A stretch of DNA of 47,154 nucleotides from Cloacibacterium sp964530915 (GCA_964530915.1 CAZHCK010000010.1:1-47154); one strand, 5' to 3'; positions 8,462-17,864 are shown, numbered from the stretch's first letter. Numbers and translations are program-made. The notes: a model not told the origin generated them from the sequence alone.

Positions 8462-9451
8462 TTAATCCTTTAAACTAAATTTCACTAAAACGGGATAATG
8501 GTCTGACAGTTTTTGACTTCGGTCTACTTGGTAATAGGTAGATTTCAAATTCTCCGAAGAAAATACATAATCTATTCTGATAGGAATTTTATAGTCATGA
8601 AAACTTGTAGCAAGGCCAGTTCCAGATTCTAAAAAACAATCTTTCAAAACTCCTGAAATGGTGTAATACTCATACGAATTAGGAACCGAGTTAAAATCAC
8701 CAGCCAAAATAACAGGATAAGGAGATTTTTCTATAAAATTTTTCAAAATTTGTACTTGCTCTTCGTGTTTTTTGAAAACCGGCATAAATCTACGAACTAG
8801 ACTTTTGGCTTTTGTTCCGTTCTCCTCTAAATCATCTGTAGGCTTTACCATAGATTTATGCAGCTGAAATGGCTCTAAATAAACATTTACAAAGCGTATT
8901 CTTTTTCCTTTCACCATAACGTCTGCATACATCGCATCTCCATTATTCACAAAAGGAATAGAACCTTTCTCTATAATTTCATATCTCGAATAAAAACTGA
9001 TAATAGGATTGTGAAACGAATATTTCATTTGTTCTAAAATAGGATTCCCCAAGTTAGAATAACCCGCCTCTTGTAAGAAAACAAAATCAGCATTGAAAGA
9101 ATTGATATAACTTTCCACCTCTTCTTTTCCGTATTCATTTACTTTATTATTAAACGTGAGGACTTTAAAATCTTCCTTTACATTTTTCTGTTCAGAATAA
9201 TTAATCCATCTTCTTACAGGTGTTAAAAATAATGTAGAAATCAGCAGAAAAACAAAGGCTCTTTTACGCCAAGAAAATATCCAAAAAAAACAGAGTAACA
9301 GATTGGCAATCATTAAAAAAGGAAATGCCAATGATAATAGATTGAGTAAAGGAAATACTTTTGGTGGGATATAAGCATTAAGCATGGTTGCTCCTAAAAG
9401 CAACACAATCACTAAATGAACAACCGTAAAAATAATCCTGAAAATCCCCAC
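8462..9451 (-). CDS. Membrane-anchored endonuclease/exonuclease/phosphatase (EEP) family protein
   Basis: 329 aa. Three hydrophobic segments in residues 5-85 anchor an EEP domain (PF03372). The domain shows VLTFNNKVN, ADFVFLQEAG (metal Glu), VILAGDFNSVPNS (Asp/Asn pair), RIDYVFSS and SDHYPVLVKF (catalytic His). The usual NTHL motif reads NVYLEPF, so one customary His is absent. Members hydrolyse phosphodiesters in nucleic acids, lipids or sugars; the membrane topology makes a lipid or envelope substrate possible, but this is not shown. It lies 3 bases after the rhomboid gene and 4 before the lipoprotein gene. Confidence 0.85.
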   Translation of the reverse strand: MGIFRIIFTVVHLVIVLLLGATMLNAYIPPKVFPLLNLLSLAFPFLMIANLLLCFFWIFSWRKRAFVFLLISTLFLTPVRRWINYSEQKNVKEDFKVLTFNNKVNEYGKEEVESYINSFNADFVFLQEAGYSNLGNPILEQMKYSFHNPIISFYSRYEIIEKGSIPFVNNGDAMYADVMVKGKRIRFVNVYLEPFQLHKSMVKPTDDLEENGTKAKSLVRRFMPVFKKHEEQVQILKNFIEKSPYPVILAGDFNSVPNSYEYYTISGVLKDCFLESGTGLATSFHDYKIPIRIDYVFSSENLKSTYYQVDRSQKLSDHYPVLVKFSLKD

Positions 9452-9454
9452 TGA

Positions 9455-10192
9455 TTAATTAATTCTATATCTGTTTCTACCCCAAATTTTTATCAAAATG
9501 TACCCAACTAAAGCACCACCAATATGTGCAAAATGGGCAACATTTCCTCCACTTCCAGAAAAACCTAGATATATCGATCCTACAATTACTATTGGGAATA
9601 AAACTTTTGCTTTTATTGGAAATGGTATAAACATTATATACATTTCTGCATTTGGATATAGTAAAGCAAATGCTGCAACTACTCCAAATAGAGCTCCAGA
9701 AGCTCCAACCATCCTTGAAATCATTGCTTGCTTGTAAATTGACTCAATATCTCTTTGTTGAAACAACAAGTTAATTTCATATGTTGATAAATTATTTTTG
9801 ATAATATCAGCCTCACTACTTAATAATGGAATATTTGCGTTTTGTAAGTTTAACTCATTAATGATAAAATTTAGTTGATAAGTTTCCCACGCTAAATTTA
9901 AAAATAGAGCACCTAACCCAGAAAAAAAATATAAAATCAGGAATTTTTTTTCTCCTAAAAACCTCTCTAAAACTGGCCCAAAACTCGCGAAAGTCAACAT
10001 ATTAAAAGCAATGTGCATAAAACCTCCATGCATAAACATGTGCGTGATGATTTGCCAGGATTTAAAATTCGGTGAAGTTGGATAATATGCCGCTAAATAA
10101 GTATTCAATTGCGGAAATATGAATGCTAGAATGAAAACAATCACATTCAGGATGATAATATTTTTGGTGATGGGTGTTATATTTTGAAACAT
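9455..10192 (-). CDS. Rhomboid-family intramembrane serine protease
   Basis: 245 aa with six or so membrane segments. Catalytic Ser165 lies in GASGALFG and the partner His223 in AHIGGALVG; the HxxxN element of the second helix is H60-IAF-N64. An insert of about 45 polar residues (105-155) lies before the Ser helix, longer than in minimal rhomboids. Cleaves membrane proteins within or next to their transmembrane helices; the substrate is unknown. It is the second gene of the mutL operon (15 bases after mutL). Confidence 0.92.
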   Translation of the reverse strand: MFQNITPITKNIIILNVIVFILAFIFPQLNTYLAAYYPTSPNFKSWQIITHMFMHGGFMHIAFNMLTFASFGPVLERFLGEKKFLILYFFSGLGALFLNLAWETYQLNFIINELNLQNANIPLLSSEADIIKNNLSTYEINLLFQQRDIESIYKQAMISRMVGASGALFGVVAAFALLYPNAEMYIMFIPFPIKAKVLFPIVIVGSIYLGFSGSGGNVAHFAHIGGALVGYILIKIWGRNRYRIN

Positions 10193-10207
10193 ATTGTTTT
10201 TGGTGTG

Positions 10208-11986
10208 TTAAAATTTATTTTTTAATTCTTCTGTCGGAACTTCTACAAAGGTTCTGTTTCCGTTTGGCGTAAACTCTGGGAAACCTAACTTAATAAAATC
10301 CTTCAAAATTTGTTCCACTTCAGCTTTATACAGAAAATCAAACTTAGATTTCGCATTGGTTCTAATCCACTGATTATTATAATTTTCTAAAAATTCTTCT
10401 TCGGTTTTGTATTCTAAAATTTCGAAGAGATTTTCTAAAAATTTAATTACTTGAGACTCTTTTACATCTTCGGGTACCGCATTTATTCTCAGTACATTAT
10501 CTTCTGCCAAAACAATATCAAAACCTAAATCTGGCAAGTATTTTTTTATCGAACGAAATTTATTTTTTTCGATTTCATTTAGATGGTATTCTAAAGAAAA
10601 CAGCAAACTTTGACTTTTCTTATTTTTAGAAACATTTTTACGGTTTTCGGCTAAGACAATTTGGTGAATTCTTCCCAAATCAAGCATCAAAGTTCTGTGG
10701 TCTTTATTAAAAAGCCAATATCCATTTGGCAATCTGAGTAAATCTTCTTCTAAATCCTCATCTTCTTCATCAAAAAGATTGATTTTAGATGGCAAAGCTG
10801 ATGATTCCTGTTGATACATCTCGGTAAGATTTACCATAGCTGTATCATTAATTTTAGAAGGTATTTGGTCTTTAAACGGATTAAAATTCCTGTCGATATG
10901 AATACCTGAAGCGTTATAGCTTTTCGCAGCATCTACTTTTGGCGGAAAAAATGAATCCATTTGTTCATTTCGTTCAAAATCTAGACTTGGTGCTACATTA
11001 TAAATTCCCAAAGATTTCTTAATCGTAGAACGAATCAATGCAAAAATGAGGTTCTCATCTTCAAATTTCACCTCTGTTTTTTGCGGATGTATATTGACGT
11101 CTATTTTTTCTGGGTCAAGTTCCAAATACAAGAAAAAACTCGGACTGTAATTGCTTTGCAATAGTCCTTCAAAAGCTTCCTGAACCGCTCTATTTAAGTA
11201 CGGACTTCTAAAATATCTTCCATTGACAAAGAAAAACTGTTCGCCTCTGGATTTTTTAGCCGCTTCTGGCTTTCCTACAAAACCATTGAGTTTTACCCAA
11301 CCTAAATCTTCTTTGATAGGAACCAAAAGTGGATGCAATTTTCTACCGAAAATATCTACAATTCTCTGCATTTGGCTCCCTTTTCTAAGGTTAAAAATCA
11401 CCTCATCATTATGATAGAGTGAAAATTCTAAATTTTCGTGAGCCAAAGCTACTCTTTGGAATTCATCTATGATATGTCTGAATTCTATATTGTTAGATTT
11501 CAGAAATTTTCTACGCGCTGGAACATTAAAAAAAAGATTTTTCACTGAAAACACAGCACCTTCCGTAGTTTGTGCAGGTTCCTGAAATTGTAATTCTCCA
11601 CCTTCTATATAGATGACGGTTCCTATTTCTGCTTCTTGTTTTTTGGTTTTGAGTTCTACCTGAGCTACCGCAGCAATAGAAGCCAATGCTTCACCACGAA
11701 AACCTTTGGTAGCGATATGAAAAATATCTTCTGTAGTTCTAATTTTAGAAGTAGCGTGTCTTTCGAACGCCATTCTCGCATCGGTTTCAGACATTCCGCT
11801 TCCGTTATCTGCTACTTTTATGAGATTTCTGCCCGCTTCTTCTACAATCAATTCTATTTTAGTAGCACCAGCATCTATGGCGTTTTCTAGCAATTCCTTA
11901 ACAATAGAAGCAGGTCTCTGCACTACTTCTCCTGCAGCAATCTGATTGGCAACATGATCTGGTAAAAGTTGAATAATATCTGACAT
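10208..11986 (-). CDS. mutL: DNA mismatch repair protein MutL, lacking the endonuclease motifs
   Basis: 592 aa. N-terminal GHKL ATPase: IAAGEVVQRPASIVKELLEN (E31, N35), VADNGSGM (D60), KGFRGEALASIAAV (94-107), then the transducer domain ending DVNIHPQKTEVKF. The C-terminal dimerisation domain (from about 415) aligns with LPNGYWLFNKDHRTLMLDLG. Where endonuclease-type MutL has DQHAAHERI this reads DLGRIHQIV (436-444). The ACxxA segment reads TNAKSK, and CPHGRP reads TPNGNR (573-578), so all metal-binding residues are gone. It therefore resembles E. coli MutL in being a matchmaker only. First gene of a four-gene operon. Confidence 0.95.
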   Translation of the reverse strand: MSDIIQLLPDHVANQIAAGEVVQRPASIVKELLENAIDAGATKIELIVEEAGRNLIKVADNGSGMSETDARMAFERHATSKIRTTEDIFHIATKGFRGEALASIAAVAQVELKTKKQEAEIGTVIYIEGGELQFQEPAQTTEGAVFSVKNLFFNVPARRKFLKSNNIEFRHIIDEFQRVALAHENLEFSLYHNDEVIFNLRKGSQMQRIVDIFGRKLHPLLVPIKEDLGWVKLNGFVGKPEAAKKSRGEQFFFVNGRYFRSPYLNRAVQEAFEGLLQSNYSPSFFLYLELDPEKIDVNIHPQKTEVKFEDENLIFALIRSTIKKSLGIYNVAPSLDFERNEQMDSFFPPKVDAAKSYNASGIHIDRNFNPFKDQIPSKINDTAMVNLTEMYQQESSALPSKINLFDEEDEDLEEDLLRLPNGYWLFNKDHRTLMLDLGRIHQIVLAENRKNVSKNKKSQSLLFSLEYHLNEIEKNKFRSIKKYLPDLGFDIVLAEDNVLRINAVPEDVKESQVIKFLENLFEILEYKTEEEFLENYNNQWIRTNAKSKFDFLYKAEVEQILKDFIKLGFPEFTPNGNRTFVEVPTEELKNKF

Positions 11987-12003
11987 TTCTATAATTGAAA
12001 CTC

Positions 12004-12011
12004 CAAAAATA
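12004..12011 (-). promoter_or_regulatory. Putative -7 box of the mutL operon
   Basis: Minus-strand TATTTTTG fits TAnnTTTG, about 17 bases before the mutL start. No -33 element was identified. Confidence 0.4.
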
Positions 12012-12060
12012 GTGTTTAATTTCTAAAAAATTTGAATTTGTGGATGACTAATCCTGATTG

Positions 12061-12777
12061 TTAAGAAAATTTTATGAAGTCTATTTTCTGACTAAGTTTT
12101 TTAGTGATTTTCTGGGTTAATGTTCTTTCGTCAGCAAGATGACGAAGTTTAAACTCCCGTTTCTTTCTCACTACAAAAAGATGATAATCTTCTTGTTCCC
12201 AAATTCCATATTTCTGAAATAAAATAATCTCTAAATGATTCTTATCGAGGTTTTCTGCTAAAGTTGGCAATTCGATGGGTTGGTCTATTACTTGAAGTGA
12301 TTCTGGCTGATGCTGATGAAGATATTTAATGTATTCTGGATTCGGAATATTAATAAGCAAAAGTGTTTTTTCTGAAATATAAGTGCTGATGTTTTTAAAC
12401 AAATTAAAATGCTCTTCTATTGGAATATGCTCTATGACATCTAACAGTGTAATGAAATCAAAATCAGTTTCTTTCGGTTGATAATTCACTACGTCTCCTA
12501 CAAAAAGTCTAACGTTATTTTTTTGGATATTTTTCTGTGCATTTTTTATACTTTTTTCACTTAAATCTACCGCTTCTACATAACCTTCTTCTATTTTTTT
12601 TGAAAGTAAATAGGTAAAAGCTCCCACTCCACAACCTAGTTCTAAAATTTTAGAATTTTTAGTAAATCCTAATTTTTTAAGTTTTTTAAACAAAAAAATC
12701 AATCTTTCATTAACTCCTATTTTTATTTGTCTTTCGGAGAACTGGTCATAGAACTGAGAAACTTCTTCTTTCTTCAT
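12061..12777 (-). CDS. Class I SAM-dependent methyltransferase
   Basis: 238 aa. SAM-binding motif I is ILELGCGVGAFTYLL, followed by motif II EAVDLSEKSI, DVVNYQ, and the UbiG/Coq3-like DFITLLDVIEHIPIEEH. The frame is open to 12798, but that first codon is TTG; the ATG at 12777 (MKKEEVSQFYDQFSERQIK) is preferred. The acceptor cannot be inferred; similar proteins occur in lipid, quinone and polysaccharide modification. It is same-strand with mutL (74-base gap) but downstream of the PUL terminator, so it is a separate unit. Confidence 0.85.
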   Translation of the reverse strand: MKKEEVSQFYDQFSERQIKIGVNERLIFLFKKLKKLGFTKNSKILELGCGVGAFTYLLSKKIEEGYVEAVDLSEKSIKNAQKNIQKNNVRLFVGDVVNYQPKETDFDFITLLDVIEHIPIEEHFNLFKNISTYISEKTLLLINIPNPEYIKYLHQHQPESLQVIDQPIELPTLAENLDKNHLEIILFQKYGIWEQEDYHLFVVRKKREFKLRHLADERTLTQKITKKLSQKIDFIKFS

Positions 12778-12810
12778 CTGAAAAATATTTTGAGCCAATA
12801 AAAATACAAA

Positions 12811-12844
12811 ATAAATAAAAAAGGCGCATCCTAGGATGCGCCTT
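12811..12844 (-). terminator. Strong terminator ending the first PUL operon
   Basis: Perfect 24-base palindrome aaggcgcatcc-ta-ggatgcgcctt (12821-12844), followed on the minus strand by TTTTATTTATTTTG. It lies 15 bases after the last GH30 gene. Confidence 0.85.
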
Positions 12845-12859
12845 CGTCTGAAAAACGAA

Positions 12860-14287
12860 TCAAATAACTATAGTTTGTATAGAATTTGCGGGTGATTTTA
12901 CGCTGACTGACTGACCTTCTATCCAAAGATTATATTGGGTTTCTTGGTCAGAAGAATTCATCACTACTACTACAATTTGTCCATTAGGATTCATAAATGA
13001 TGTAGAGAGAAGAAAATCTCTATTGGTAACGGTTCCTATTCTTCTTGCGTCCATTTGTACATATTTAGAAATGTGTCCTATGTAATAATATTCTGCGGTG
13101 TAGTGTAATTCACCGGTTCTGGTGTCTGCGATAATCGGTGCGAAACAGAAATTGCCTACATGATTTGGGCCTCCTTTTTCATCTAAGAGAATGTTCCAAT
13201 CCGTCCAAGCAGAAATTCCGTTGTTAAAATCATTAATCATGTTTTTACCATAAATTTCGCCCAACCTCCAATCGTAGATTTCCTCGAATTTAAATTTTTC
13301 TACACAACCTTCTGTGAAAATGAGAAACTTATTAGGAAAGGCTTTTGCGGTTTCTTCTACATTCTCGAAAAGCGGTTGAGATTTCGTCCATGTTTCGTAC
13401 CAGTGGAAACCTATTCCTGTAGCGTATTTATTTGCCAAAGGATCACTTAATGTAGTGGTAGCTCTTTGGTATAATAAATCTCTGTTATGGTCCCAAATGA
13501 TGACTTCTTTATTTTTGTAGCCGTTTTTCCAAAGGGTAGGTCCTAGATATTTTCCTAAAAATTCTGCTTCTTCTTCGGCAGTATAGATACAAGATTCCCA
13601 AGTCTGCGTAGCCATGGGTTCGTTTTGTACAGAAAGTCCCCAAACTGGAATTCCTCTTTTCTCGTATTCTTTGATGAATTTAATGTAATAATTTGCCCAA
13701 GGCTGATAGTATTCTTTTTTCAGTTTACCTCCTCTCAACATATTATTGTTATCCTTCATCCAAGCTGGTGGAGACCACGGACTGAAATAAAATTTGAAAT
13801 TTTTGCCAATCATTTTTTGAGCTTCCTTAATCATCGGGATTTTATATCGCTCATCATGCTGGATATTAAAGGTTTTGAGCGCCTTGTCATTTTCTTCTAC
13901 ATAGGTATAACTTCCACTGCTGAAATCGCTAGAATTCATGCTGGTTCTAATCAAGTTATACTGTAAGCCATTTTTGCCAAAATAGGCTTCTAAAAATTCT
14001 TTTTGCTTGTCTTGAGGCAATTTATAAAAGGTTTCTGCAGAAGCATCTGTAATTGCTCCGCCAATTCCTGTGATTTTTTGGTACTTAAAATCTGGGTCTA
14101 CAAAAACGCAAATATCTGTTTCCTTCGGTTGAGGAAAATTCTGAAAACTGCCTTTACTGGGTACAAACTTTTCGGTTTGGTTTTTGGCAGTAGTATATAT
14201 CGAAACATTTTTGAGTGTTTTCTTTTGCTGTGCAAAACCAACACTAAATGCCAAGACAGACATTATAATCACTGCATTCCTTTTCAT
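12860..14287 (-). CDS. Secreted glycoside hydrolase family 30 enzyme (first of three)
   Basis: 475 aa with a signal peptide (MKRNAVIIMSVLAFSVGFAQ). GH30 (beta/alpha)8 features are ITGIGGAITDASA near 72, NLIRTSMNSSDFS near 111, FYFSPWSPPAWMKDN near 167, acid/base Glu223 in SVQNEP, GFHWYETW near 293, and nucleophile Glu326 in IFTEGC. A C-terminal beta-sandwich follows. The family includes beta-1,6-glucanases and glucosylceramidases. Between GH16 and SusCD partners, a role on beta-1,6 linkages of a branched beta-glucan is the best guess. It is clearly diverged from the two other GH30 proteins here. Last gene of the first PUL, 17 bases after the previous GH30. Confidence 0.88.
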   Translation of the reverse strand: MKRNAVIIMSVLAFSVGFAQQKKTLKNVSIYTTAKNQTEKFVPSKGSFQNFPQPKETDICVFVDPDFKYQKITGIGGAITDASAETFYKLPQDKQKEFLEAYFGKNGLQYNLIRTSMNSSDFSSGSYTYVEENDKALKTFNIQHDERYKIPMIKEAQKMIGKNFKFYFSPWSPPAWMKDNNNMLRGGKLKKEYYQPWANYYIKFIKEYEKRGIPVWGLSVQNEPMATQTWESCIYTAEEEAEFLGKYLGPTLWKNGYKNKEVIIWDHNRDLLYQRATTTLSDPLANKYATGIGFHWYETWTKSQPLFENVEETAKAFPNKFLIFTEGCVEKFKFEEIYDWRLGEIYGKNMINDFNNGISAWTDWNILLDEKGGPNHVGNFCFAPIIADTRTGELHYTAEYYYIGHISKYVQMDARRIGTVTNRDFLLSTSFMNPNGQIVVVVMNSSDQETQYNLWIEGQSVSVKSPANSIQTIVI

Positions 14288-14304
14288 TTTTTATTTGTAA
14301 AAAA

Positions 14305-15747
14305 TTAGAAAATATAAGTAGCTACTGCTCCTGCATCTAAAGATGTAGTTGCAATTTTTCCATTAATTTTAATATTGAATGTTTCTGGTGCACCTCCATC
14401 ATTTTCTACAATCAAAACAATTTTACCATCGGCTCTCTTGAAAGCAACGTTATTAAGGTTTCCTGACTGAGAACTTGCAATTCTTATAGAATTCTGTGGA
14501 ACAAACTTAGAAGCATGAGCAATGATGTAATAGCCTACGTTTCTTTCGAAGTTTTCTGAAGAATTTATGGTAATTGCACCTTTACACATGGTACAACCAC
14601 CTTCTGTATGAGGTTTAAACTGAGAATTATTGGCTAAATTCCATTCTAAAGCAATTTTGCTCCAGTTTCTCATGGAACCTATAACCACATTTTTCAGGTG
14701 CCATTTTAAATCACCTCCAAAATCACCAGTAGAAGAAGTCCACTGTTCTGTAAAATATACATTTTTTGTAGGGAAAGTTGCTTTGATATCTCCAAGAGCT
14801 GTAATATAACCTCCATAAAGGTGAAATGCAGAACCATCAATAAACGGATTTGCCTCTTTATCTGACAAAACAGCAATTGGATAGTCTGGTCTATCACAAT
14901 TATGGTCATAAGCTACAATTTTAGTAGAAATATTAGCAGCTTTAAAAGCTGGACCTAGATGTTTTTTTATAAATTCTGCTTGCTTTTCAGCAGTCATTAC
15001 CATACTAGGATTATTACCACCATGTAAAGGTTCGTTCTGTGGTGTGATGGCATCTATGGTAATGCCTTCATTTTTCATAGCGGTGATGTATTTCACAAAA
15101 TATTGTGCATATACACCGAAATATTCTTCTTTTAGGCTTCCTCCTACAGAACTTCCGTTATCTTTCATCCAAAGTGGAGCAGACCAAGGAGTTGCCATAA
15201 TTTTAATATTAGGATTTATCGCAAGTATTTGTTTTAATAAATCTATCAGTGGACGGTCTTTTTCTAAACTGAATTTAGAAAGCGTAGGATCTGTTTCTCC
15301 CGCAGGAAGATCATTGTAAGAAAATACACTGCTATTAAGATCAGAAGCACCTATACTTAATCTAAGATAACTTATAGAAATAGAATTAGCGTTACTGCCA
15401 AAGAGTTCTTGTAAGAGTTCTTGTTTTCTAGCAGCAGTAAGACTATTAATAACTTCTACACTACCTCCTGTTAAAGTATAACCAAATCCGTCAACTGTTT
15501 GATACGTTTGGCTTTCGTCTATCTGAATATTTTGATAAGAATTAGAGTTCGCAGTAAAACCAAGAATAGTATTTTGTTTCTGAAGTTTTACGGATTGATC
15601 ACCTTTTGTAAGCCACACTTCTACATCATTAGTAGGAGTAGGTTTGGGCGGTTCTGGCGTAGGTGAAGAAGTACTTCTAGAGCAATACGCCATTGTACTC
15701 ATACTGGCAATAGCCCATATGAATAGATATGATTTTTTTAAAAACAT
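14305..15747 (-). CDS. Glycoside hydrolase family 30, probable lipoprotein (second of three)
   Basis: 480 aa. The signal ends in MAYC (Cys22), a loose lipobox, followed by a Ser/Pro linker (PTPEPPKPTPTN) typical of surface display. Catalytic residues are Glu239 in TPQNEPLH and Glu334 in YFTEQWT; VDGFGYTLTGGSVEVIN and TPWSAPLWMKDNGSS also mark the family. It looks about two-thirds identical to the GH30 at 29021-30433, including GGCTMCKGAITINSS, so the two are paralogues from a duplication shared by both PULs. Probably acts on beta-glucan outside the cell. 12 bases after the GH16 gene. Confidence 0.87.
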   Translation of the reverse strand: MFLKKSYLFIWAIASMSTMAYCSRSTSSPTPEPPKPTPTNDVEVWLTKGDQSVKLQKQNTILGFTANSNSYQNIQIDESQTYQTVDGFGYTLTGGSVEVINSLTAARKQELLQELFGSNANSISISYLRLSIGASDLNSSVFSYNDLPAGETDPTLSKFSLEKDRPLIDLLKQILAINPNIKIMATPWSAPLWMKDNGSSVGGSLKEEYFGVYAQYFVKYITAMKNEGITIDAITPQNEPLHGGNNPSMVMTAEKQAEFIKKHLGPAFKAANISTKIVAYDHNCDRPDYPIAVLSDKEANPFIDGSAFHLYGGYITALGDIKATFPTKNVYFTEQWTSSTGDFGGDLKWHLKNVVIGSMRNWSKIALEWNLANNSQFKPHTEGGCTMCKGAITINSSENFERNVGYYIIAHASKFVPQNSIRIASSQSGNLNNVAFKRADGKIVLIVENDGGAPETFNIKINGKIATTSLDAGAVATYIF

Positions 15748-15759
15748 GAATTTAAATTT

Positions 15760-16821
15760 TTATTGATATACTCTAATGTAATCTACTTCCATAGTTGCGT
15801 TAGTCACATTCGGATCTATGGTTCCCCCAAAATTACCTCCCATTGCAACATTCATAATGAAGAAGAAATTCTGATTAAAGGGTGAATTTGCATTATTATT
15901 ATAAGTAAAGAACAATTGATTATCTACATAAATTTTTATGGTACTCGCATTCCATTCCATACTGTAAATGTGGAATTCTGTAGTTGCATTAGAAATCATT
16001 ACGCTTGCTCCATCTGCATTTCCACCAGAACGACCAGGATAATGAAGGGTTCCAAAAATTCTATTTAATTGGTTTCCTACGTGTTCCATAATATCTATCT
16101 CACCACAAGCAGGCCAACCTACAGAATCGATATTGTCACCTAACATCCAAAGTGCAGGCCAAGTCCCACCACCAGATGGAATTTTAGCTCTAATTTCTAC
16201 TTTTCCGTATTTCATAGAATACTTACCTTTAGAAAGAAGTCTTGCTGAGGTATAATTGTAACCTTGGTATGATTCTTTGATTAAATTAATTTTAAGAGTT
16301 CCGTTACTTACTACGGCATTTTGAGTTCTATTGGTATAATATTGTGCTTCGTTATTTCCCCAACCATTATTGTTTCCTAAATCATAGCCCCATTTAGAAG
16401 AATCTGGCGCTCCATCAACATTAAATTCATCAAAAAAAACTGCTTTTGGAATGACATACACCGTTACTTTTGTGCTACCAGAAACAAATTTATCTCCATT
16501 ATATGCCGAAACATAAACGGTATGTTCATTAGTCCCAGATTGCTTAAATGTATAAGTGAAGTTACCTGTGGTAGAGGTAAGAACTTCTCCATCTACTGAC
16601 ATTTTATATTCTTTGGCATTATTGGCAGAAACCGTAAAATTTACCACGCCAGTTCCATCACCATTTGGCATAGTAGTAGATGAACCTACCACTACTTTAT
16701 TAATGACCAAATTAGTAGGCGTAGTTACAACCGGATCTGATGAGCCTGAACTGCTGCCACCACAACTAAAAAAAAGAAATGAAAAAATGGAAATTATGAG
16801 TAAAAATTTATAATTTTTCAT
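15760..16821 (-). CDS. Glycoside hydrolase family 16 lipoprotein (laminarinase-like endo-beta-1,3-glucanase)
   Basis: 353 aa. Lipobox FFSC (Cys20) and a Gly/Ser linker. An Ig-like domain lies at about 36-124. The GH16 jelly roll at 127-353 carries WPALWMLGDN, the catalytic ExDxxE in GEIDIMEHVG (Glu241 nucleophile, Asp243, Glu246 acid/base), GTLHYPG and AMGGNFGG. The Met between Asp and Glu marks the laminarinase branch rather than lichenase. Splits beta-1,3-glucan at the cell surface for SusCD import. The N-terminal domain is closely related to that of the neighbouring lipoprotein at 16888-17856. It is the first enzyme gene after the mid-operon hairpin. Confidence 0.92.
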   Translation of the reverse strand: MKNYKFLLIISIFSFLFFSCGGSSSGSSDPVVTTPTNLVINKVVVGSSTTMPNGDGTGVVNFTVSANNAKEYKMSVDGEVLTSTTGNFTYTFKQSGTNEHTVYVSAYNGDKFVSGSTKVTVYVIPKAVFFDEFNVDGAPDSSKWGYDLGNNNGWGNNEAQYYTNRTQNAVVSNGTLKINLIKESYQGYNYTSARLLSKGKYSMKYGKVEIRAKIPSGGGTWPALWMLGDNIDSVGWPACGEIDIMEHVGNQLNRIFGTLHYPGRSGGNADGASVMISNATTEFHIYSMEWNASTIKIYVDNQLFFTYNNNANSPFNQNFFFIMNVAMGGNFGGTIDPNVTNATMEVDYIRVYQ

Positions 16822-16835
16822 AGATATTTAATTGT

Positions 16836-16871
16836 TAAAAATCACAGAGTAATTAAACTCTGTGATTTTTG
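16836..16871 (-). terminator. Mid-operon terminator or attenuator
   Basis: Perfect 12-bp stem aaaatcacagag / ctctgtgatttt with an 8-base loop, between the surface lipoprotein and GH16. On the minus strand it is followed by TTTTTAACAATT, a modest U-tract. It probably lowers expression of the enzyme genes relative to the SusCD part. Confidence 0.65.
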
Positions 16872-16887
16872 AAAGAAACTAATTGTT

Positions 16888-17856
16888 TTATAAAGCTGGA
16901 ATTAACTTGATGTACCAAGCATTTCCAGTTTCGGTTCCTTGTACTCTTAGGTACATATAGTCTGGAGTAATCTGCATGATTTCGTATTCTTTTTTCAAAG
17001 ATCCGTAACCTATATAAGTATTATTGCCCTCTAGAACGATACTTGTTCCTGTGGTAGGGTTTTCTGCTGTTCCTACGATTCCCGAAGTTGAGTCCATAAA
17101 TTTAAATACAGACGCGCCACCTCCATAACCATAACAACCTTCGTCACCTGAAGCAGGAATTCCTGTTACAGATGCTAAGCTACCTGTTTTAGTAAAAGCT
17201 CCATCTGGAGTAGAAAGTTGTAAAGAGAAATTAAACTTATCTATTTGTTTAAATGTAAATCTAGCAGTGTAGAAACAGTTACAACAAGCTACCTTTTCAT
17301 TTACACCTGCAGACCACCATTCTGGGGTTAAAGATGTAGGAGACCATGGACCTACTCCAAAATGACCTGCTACGCTTTGATCTACTTTCCAAGTTTTAGA
17401 AGCATTTCCTGTAAGATTTGTTACCAAAATAGGGTCTGCTTCGTATACATATTTTACTGTAATATCTTTAGTTGCAACGGTAGAAGTTCCTCCTTTACCA
17501 TAAGCAATAACCGTAATTCTGTAAGCTACTTCTCCATTCTCAGTGAATTTTTTAACTACTTTTAAACCTTCAGCAGTATTAGGAACTGGAATAAGTTCTA
17601 GATTATTATCTAATTTAGAAATTACGGAATATCCTATCTTATAAGCTAGTGCATTATTTGCTTTAGCTACAATATTTACTACACCAGAACCATCTCCGTA
17701 TGGATTTGCAGTATTCTGACCAGCTAAAGTAGTGGTAATAACCAAGTTACTAGGCTTGGTTAAGTCTCCCATTGTGTATTCTTCTTCTTTACAAGCGGTA
17801 AAAATTGCTACAAAAATGAAAAATAACCCTAATATAATTGAAATTTTCTTATTCAT
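16888..17856 (-). CDS. Surface lipoprotein of the PUL (SusE-position, probable glycan binder)
   Basis: 322 aa. Lipobox FTAC (Cys22) followed by KEEEYT, an acidic pattern that resembles the flavobacterial surface-export signal. Residues 35-135 form an Ig-like domain sharing NLVI..., NPYGDGSGVV and ANNALAYK with the N terminus of GH16. The C-terminal part (about 145-322) begins LTGNASKTWKVDQSVAGHFG and has a Cys cluster (ACCNC), GCYGYGGGAS, and many aromatics. This kind of domain is common next to SusCD in beta-glucan loci. No catalytic motif is seen. It is 8 bases after the PKD lipoprotein gene and last before the hairpin. Confidence 0.75.
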   Translation of the reverse strand: MNKKISIILGLFFIFVAIFTACKEEEYTMGDLTKPSNLVITTTLAGQNTANPYGDGSGVVNIVAKANNALAYKIGYSVISKLDNNLELIPVPNTAEGLKVVKKFTENGEVAYRITVIAYGKGGTSTVATKDITVKYVYEADPILVTNLTGNASKTWKVDQSVAGHFGVGPWSPTSLTPEWWSAGVNEKVACCNCFYTARFTFKQIDKFNFSLQLSTPDGAFTKTGSLASVTGIPASGDEGCYGYGGGASVFKFMDSTSGIVGTAENPTTGTSIVLEGNNTYIGYGSLKKEYEIMQITPDYMYLRVQGTETGNAWYIKLIPAL

Positions 17857-17864
17857 GATTTATA

